Part shown: one piece after another, positions 60,850-64,000 of the stretch
How the letters are laid out: each line of letters opens with the position of its first letter
How positions within the stretch are numbered: the stretch's first letter is position 1
From: Chryseobacterium vaccae
GTDB taxonomy: Bacteria > Bacteroidota > Bacteroidia > Flavobacteriales > Weeksellaceae
Reading direction: 5' to 3'
Length of the DNA stretch: 64,000 nucleotides
NCBI RefSeq assembly: GCF_009602705.1
Contig: NZ_VSWH01000001.1
Span: 3,534,001-3,598,000, forward strand
Notes under the pieces: model-generated
The model's input: the letters and a program-made list of their open reading frames with translations, nothing else
What the model was told of the DNA's origin: nothing
Database searches by the model: none
Program-made: the position numbers and the translations under genes

Positions 60850-62118
60850 CTATTTTTCTATAATCATCGTAACACCCTGTCCTCGAGCGGCACAAATGGA
60901 GATAAATCCTTTTCCGCTTCCTTTTTCATGGAGAAGCTTGGCCATTGTAGCAATGATCCTGCCTCCCGTGGCAGCAAAAGGATGAGCAGCTGCAAGACTT
61001 CCTCCTTTTACATTCAGCTTATTTCTGTCGATCTTTCCTAATGCTTTTTCCAGTCCGAATTTTTTCGCCAGATCATCATGTTCCCAGATCTTCAGGGTAG
61101 CAAGAACCTGTGCGGCAAAGGCTTCATGAATTTCATAAAAATCAAAATCTTCCAGTCTCATATCTGCTTTTCTGAGCATTCTGTCGGCTGCAAAAACAGG
61201 TGCTAAAAGAAGATTCTGTTTGTTTTCAACATATTCAATCCCCGCAACCTCTGAAAAAGTAATATAAGCCAGCACGGGTAGGTTATTTGCTTTTGCCCAT
61301 TCTTCCCTGGCCAATAATACAGCGGAAGCTCCATCTGTAAAAGGGGTTGAGTTCCCGGCAGTCAGCGTTCCATGCTGTTTGTCAAATGCAGGTTTCAGTT
61401 GCGAAAGTTTTTCTAAGCTGGTATCACGACGCAGATTATTGTCTTTATCCAGTCCAAAAGCTGGTGTAATCATATCATCAAAAAATCCTTCATCATAAGC
61501 TTTTGCCATATTTTGGTGGCTTTTTAAAGCTAATTCATCCTGTTCTTCACGGGAAATTTCATAATATTTTGCGGTAATTTCTGTGTGTCCGCCCATAACC
61601 AGGCCGGTTTTGGGTTCCTGTCCTTTGTAAGGAATGGGCAGCCAGTCTTTAAGCTTGGGACTTAATAACTGTTTTATTTTTCCAAATGCTGATTTCTCTT
61701 TATTGGCTTTTAAAAGAGCTTTTCTCAAACGGAGTGAAGATTCAAAAGGAATATTACTCATGGCTTCTACACCGCAGGCAATTCCGCTTTCTATCTGGCC
61801 TAATGCAATTTTATTTCCGATATAAATGGCGGCTTCAATTCCCGTATCACAAGCCTGCTGAAGATCACAGGCCGGAGTTGCCGGATCTAGGGATGTATTC
61901 ATAACAGATTCCCGGATGAGGTTGCTTTCGGAAATATGTTTGATAACGGCACCTCCCGCTACTTCCCCCAAAAGCTTTCCTTGTAGATGGTACTGTTGTA
62001 TCAGGCCTTTGAGTGCAGCTTCCAGCAATTGCTGGTTTCCCTGATCTGCATACGCTGTATTGATTCTGGCAAAAGGAATTCTGTTATATCCTACAATAGC
62101 CACTTTTTTTGTTTCCAT
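60850..62118 (-). CDS. Acetyl-CoA acyltransferase / thiolase
   Basis: 422 residues from METKKVAIVGYNRIPFARIN. Nucleophile Cys in DLQQACDTGIEAA (Cys90), second-site His in AAAHPFAATGGRI, and Cys in CAARGQGVTMI: the thiolase triad, close to the FadI-like set. It may act in beta-oxidation or make acetoacetyl-CoA. The longer frame to 62157 overlaps the TetR gene's end and was not chosen. It lies 11 bases after the TetR gene, so one transcript TetR-thiolase-thioesterase (and perhaps fabF) is likely. Confidence 0.9.
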   Translation of the reverse strand: METKKVAIVGYNRIPFARINTAYADQGNQQLLEAALKGLIQQYHLQGKLLGEVAGGAVIKHISESNLIRESVMNTSLDPATPACDLQQACDTGIEAAIYIGNKIALGQIESGIACGVEAMSNIPFESSLRLRKALLKANKEKSAFGKIKQLLSPKLKDWLPIPYKGQEPKTGLVMGGHTEITAKYYEISREEQDELALKSHQNMAKAYDEGFFDDMITPAFGLDKDNNLRRDTSLEKLSQLKPAFDKQHGTLTAGNSTPFTDGASAVLLAREEWAKANNLPVLAYITFSEVAGIEYVENKQNLLLAPVFAADRMLRKADMRLEDFDFYEIHEAFAAQVLATLKIWEHDDLAKKFGLEKALGKIDRNKLNVKGGSLAAAHPFAATGGRIIATMAKLLHEKGSGKGFISICAARGQGVTMIIEK

Positions 62119-62129
62119 AATCTCTGTTT

Positions 62130-62735
62130 TTAAGATGAAAGGATGATGAGTTCGCAATCGATTATTTGGGTGATCCTGTCCAGTGCGAGGTTCAGGAATT
62201 TTTCTTCATCAGTAGTTTTGGAAAGCAATATCCCGCCTTCAATGAGCATAATGAAAAGAGCTGCATATTCATCGGGATGAACATCAGGGTTGAGCTCTCC
62301 GTTTTTCTGCCCCTGTTGAATGACTCCGGAAATCTTATGGGTCCAAATTTCAAAAGATTCTTTGACTTGGTTTTTCAATGCAGGAAAAGAATCATCCGCT
62401 TCAGTGGCTGCATTCATAATTGGACAGCCTCCGTTGGAGAAAACTGAACGCCAGTTTTTTCTGTAAAAAGCTACGAATGCATAAAGCTTATCCACTGTTG
62501 TTGGAAACTCGTCCCCGAAAGACCGGCTCATGATTTTGCTCAATTGGCTGGCATTGTATCGGTAAACTTCAATAGCCACTTCGTCTTTATTCTCAAAATT
62601 TCCATAGATACTCCCTTTTGTAAGGCCTGTTGCCTCAGTAATGTCTGATAGTGAGGTAGACATATACCCTTTAGTATTGAATATAGATGCCGTTCTTTCA
62701 ATAATAAACTGCCTGGTCTTTTCTGCCTTTGACAT
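62130..62735 (-). CDS. TetR/AcrR-family repressor
   Basis: 201 residues. The N-terminal HTH, TSLSDITEATGLTKGSIYGNFENKDEVAIEV, is a textbook TetR one; the C-terminal region is helical (ligand pocket). It is the first gene of the lipid cluster, and its promoter contains a 22-base inverted repeat, so it likely represses itself and the thiolase/thioesterase genes, responding to an acyl-CoA or lipid as FadR/PsrA-type regulators do. The ligand is inference. Confidence 0.9.
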   Translation of the reverse strand: MSKAEKTRQFIIERTASIFNTKGYMSTSLSDITEATGLTKGSIYGNFENKDEVAIEVYRYNASQLSKIMSRSFGDEFPTTVDKLYAFVAFYRKNWRSVFSNGGCPIMNAATEADDSFPALKNQVKESFEIWTHKISGVIQQGQKNGELNPDVHPDEYAALFIMLIEGGILLSKTTDEEKFLNLALDRITQIIDCELIILSS

Positions 62736-62757
62736 TTTTATATCTTTTTTTTCAATA

Positions 62758-62765
62758 CAAATATA
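62758..62765 (-). promoter_or_regulatory. -7 box TATATTTG for the TetR gene
   Basis: TAnnTTTG match on the minus strand, 22 bases before the ATG; the operator lies three bases upstream of it. Confidence 0.55.
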
Positions 62766-62768
62766 CGG

Positions 62769-62790
62769 AAATATACCAATCGGTATATTT
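62769..62790 (-). promoter_or_regulatory. TetR-type operator AAATATACC-N4-GGTATATTT
   Basis: Perfect 9-bp inverted repeat with a 4-base spacer (AATC), the typical shape for a TetR-family dimer. It covers the region between -7 and -33 of the regulator's own promoter. Confidence 0.8.
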
Positions 62791-62964
62791 TTCTCTTAAA
62801 ATATTTCATCACCTGCAAATCAGTTTTATTATTATCAAAAAAATCAGCTCAATCAGCAAGAATAAAATAAACCATTAAAACCAGTCAGAAATAGGAACTG
62901 CAAGGCATTTTCCTAATGTTTTCAAACTTACTTTTAATGGTTTAAAAAGAAATTGAATATAATC

Positions 62965-63381
62965 TTATGCTAAAGTCGCATTCAGAGTAATTTCAAAATT
63001 GAATGCAGCACTTACCGGGCATCCCTCTTCAGCGATTTTAGCGTACTTTTGGAACTCTTCTTCAGAAATTCCCGGAACTTTTGCTGTTAAAGTCAGTTCA
63101 GATTTTGTGATTTTTCCGATACTTGGGTCAAGAGTGATGACGGAAGTTGTTTTTAATTCTTCAGGATTGTAACCTGCCTGGGAAAGTTCCGCGCTTAGTT
63201 TCATGGTAAAGCATCCCGCGTGTGCTGCTGCCAGAAGTTCTTCAGGATTGGTTCCTACACCATCGGCAAAACGGCTGTTAAAAGAATACTGAGTTTCGTT
63301 TAAGGTGGTACTCTGAGTAGTTAAGTGTCCTTTTCCTTCTTTGATGGTACCGTTCCAAACGGCTGTTGCGTTACGTCTCAT
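62965..63381 (-). CDS. OsmC-family peroxiredoxin
   Basis: 138 residues. Two catalytic Cys: Cys57 in [12 protein letters not shown] and Cys121 in [10 protein letters not shown], with the spacing of OsmC (more than Ohr). It reduces organic hydroperoxides in the cytoplasm. A TACCTTTG box at 63429-63436 is its promoter. The 229-base spacer before the TetR gene (62736-62964) holds the TetR promoter and operator; nothing else recognised. Confidence 0.92.
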   Translation of the reverse strand: MRRNATAVWNGTIKEGKGHLTTQSTTLNETQYSFNSRFADGVGTNPEELLAAAHAGCFTMKLSAELSQAGYNPEELKTTSVITLDPSIGKITKSELTLTAKVPGISEEEFQKYAKIAEEGCPVSAAFNFEITLNATLA

Positions 63382-63428
63382 AATGTTTGGTTTTTATTAT
63401 TGATATTTTGTATTGTTTTTTGATATGA

Positions 63429-63436
63429 CAAAGGTA
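63429..63436 (-). promoter_or_regulatory. -7 box TACCTTTG for osmC
   Basis: Minus-strand TAnnTTTG match 47 bases before the ATG at 63381. Confidence 0.5.
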
Positions 63437-63472
63437 TTGCAGTTTATAGCTGGATTCAATAGATAAAAAGAC

Positions 63473-64000
63473 TTAAATATTGTACTTTTTTCCTGAAGTG
63501 TAATTTTTTTTGAAATTGGAAGGAGTGCTTCCTGTTTTTTGAGTAAATAATCGGTTGAAATAGGCTGGATCTTCATATCCCAGATTATAGGCGATCTCCT
63601 TAACAGGTTTATCCGTATAAAATAATAACCTTTTGGCTTCCAGCAAAATTCTGTTAATGATAAACTGGTTGGGAGATTCGAGTCTAAGGCTTTTAAATTT
63701 GTGCGTTAAAGTTTTCGGAGCGATATGAAGCAGCTCGGCGTAATCTGATACATTATGTTTCTTCCTGAAATGAATTTCCAGATGTCTGCTGAAATCTCTG
63801 AAAACATCAAGTTCGGTACCTGAAATTTTTACAGTGTCATGATCAAGATTTTGTTGTTTCCATTTTCTGGTGGCACGGATGATAATCTGTTTTACATACG
63901 TTCGTATCATTTCTTCAGCCGAAGAATCTTTATATTCAAGCTCTTCTCTTATATGTTGAAACAGCTTTTTGAAATCTGTTGCTTCTTCAGGATCAATTTC
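63473..64000 (-). CDS. AraC-family transcriptional regulator, C-terminal part
   Basis: The minus-strand frame runs from the window edge (64000) to the stop at 63473, giving about 175 residues; the true start is outside the window. The AraC HTH pair is complete: VSDYAELLHIAPKTLTHKF and KEIAYNLGYEDPAYFNRLF (final 85 residues), with the second-helix DPAYFNRLF signature. The preceding sensor domain is cut. No internal ATG needs to be the start, because the frame stays open to the edge. Confidence 0.9.
   Translation of the reverse strand, partial: EIDPEEATDFKKLFQHIREELEYKDSSAEEMIRTYVKQIIIRATRKWKQQNLDHDTVKISGTELDVFRDFSRHLEIHFRKKHNVSDYAELLHIAPKTLTHKFKSLRLESPNQFIINRILLEAKRLLFYTDKPVKEIAYNLGYEDPAYFNRLFTQKTGSTPSNFKKNYTSGKKYNI

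Noticed and set aside
1..64000. CRISPR array, tRNA or rRNA genes
   Set aside because: No regularly spaced direct repeats, cloverleaf or rRNA sequence was recognised while reading either strand; a dedicated tRNA search was not possible.

Overview
The window looks like chromosomal DNA of a flavobacterium close to Chryseobacterium (Weeksellaceae). Evidence: AT-rich sequence; gliding lipoprotein GldH; a type IX secretion sorting domain; a type III glutamine synthetase; a double-glycine 'bacteriocin-like' peptide of the kind common in Chryseobacterium; and many promoters with the Bacteroidota -7 box TAnnTTTG in place of a sigma-70 -10 box. No rRNA, tRNA, insertion sequence, integrase or CRISPR array was seen.

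Layout. 1-8.4 kb: end of a SPOR-type protein, a polytopic membrane protein, a T9SS cargo protein, selO, and the operon ricT-gldH-PBP1A. 8.6-14.6 kb: a FadL-like porin with an SGNH lipoprotein, then prs, rplY and sufS. 14.6-19.4 kb: a haem cluster, hemA-hemC-hemD-hemE, on the minus strand. 19.7-25.4 kb: the rod-shape operon mreB-mreC-mreD-PBP2-rodA on the plus strand. 25.5-38.3 kb: pentapeptide protein, NlpC/P60 lipoprotein, glutamine synthetase III, a DUF6909-type protein, a DinB-fold protein, an M1 peptidase, a bacteriocin-like peptide, coaX and a GNAT-membrane protein cluster. 38.4-39.5 kb: tadA and a TonB-type protein.

39.5-44.8 kb is the most unusual part. It is a minus-strand accessory block with a WYL-domain regulator, an orphan SMI1/KNR4-type gene group, small acidic and very small ORFs, a patatin-like phospholipase and an M15 endolysin-like peptidoglycan peptidase. 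Four promoters here (WYL regulator, small acidic protein, phospholipase, peptidase) share a 16-base partly palindromic motif, CGWCAMGTYYTGTCGC. In each case the 15-base core lies exactly 11 bases upstream of a TAnnTTTG box, where the -33 element should be. This looks like a local regulon, probably run by the WYL protein, whose outputs attack membrane lipid and peptidoglycan. I know of no description of such a system; the link to the WYL protein is inference.

44.9-64 kb: a CPA1 Na+/H+ antiporter, a META lipoprotein, an orphan umuC polymerase, a YdeI-like/serine hydrolase pair, glyS, a 26-bp perfect GC-rich palindrome, truC, pyrD, a DUF445 protein, a lipoprotein MsrB and an L,D-transpeptidase. 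It ends with a lipid-metabolism set (fabF, PaaI-type thioesterase, thiolase, TetR regulator with an evident operator), an OsmC protein and an AraC-type regulator cut by the window edge.

Several genes (selO, truC, the DUF445 gene, hemA) have their -7 box only 4-9 bases before the ATG, suggesting leaderless or nearly leaderless mRNAs. Promoter boxes were also used to choose starts: where a longer open frame would run through the promoter, the shorter start was taken.
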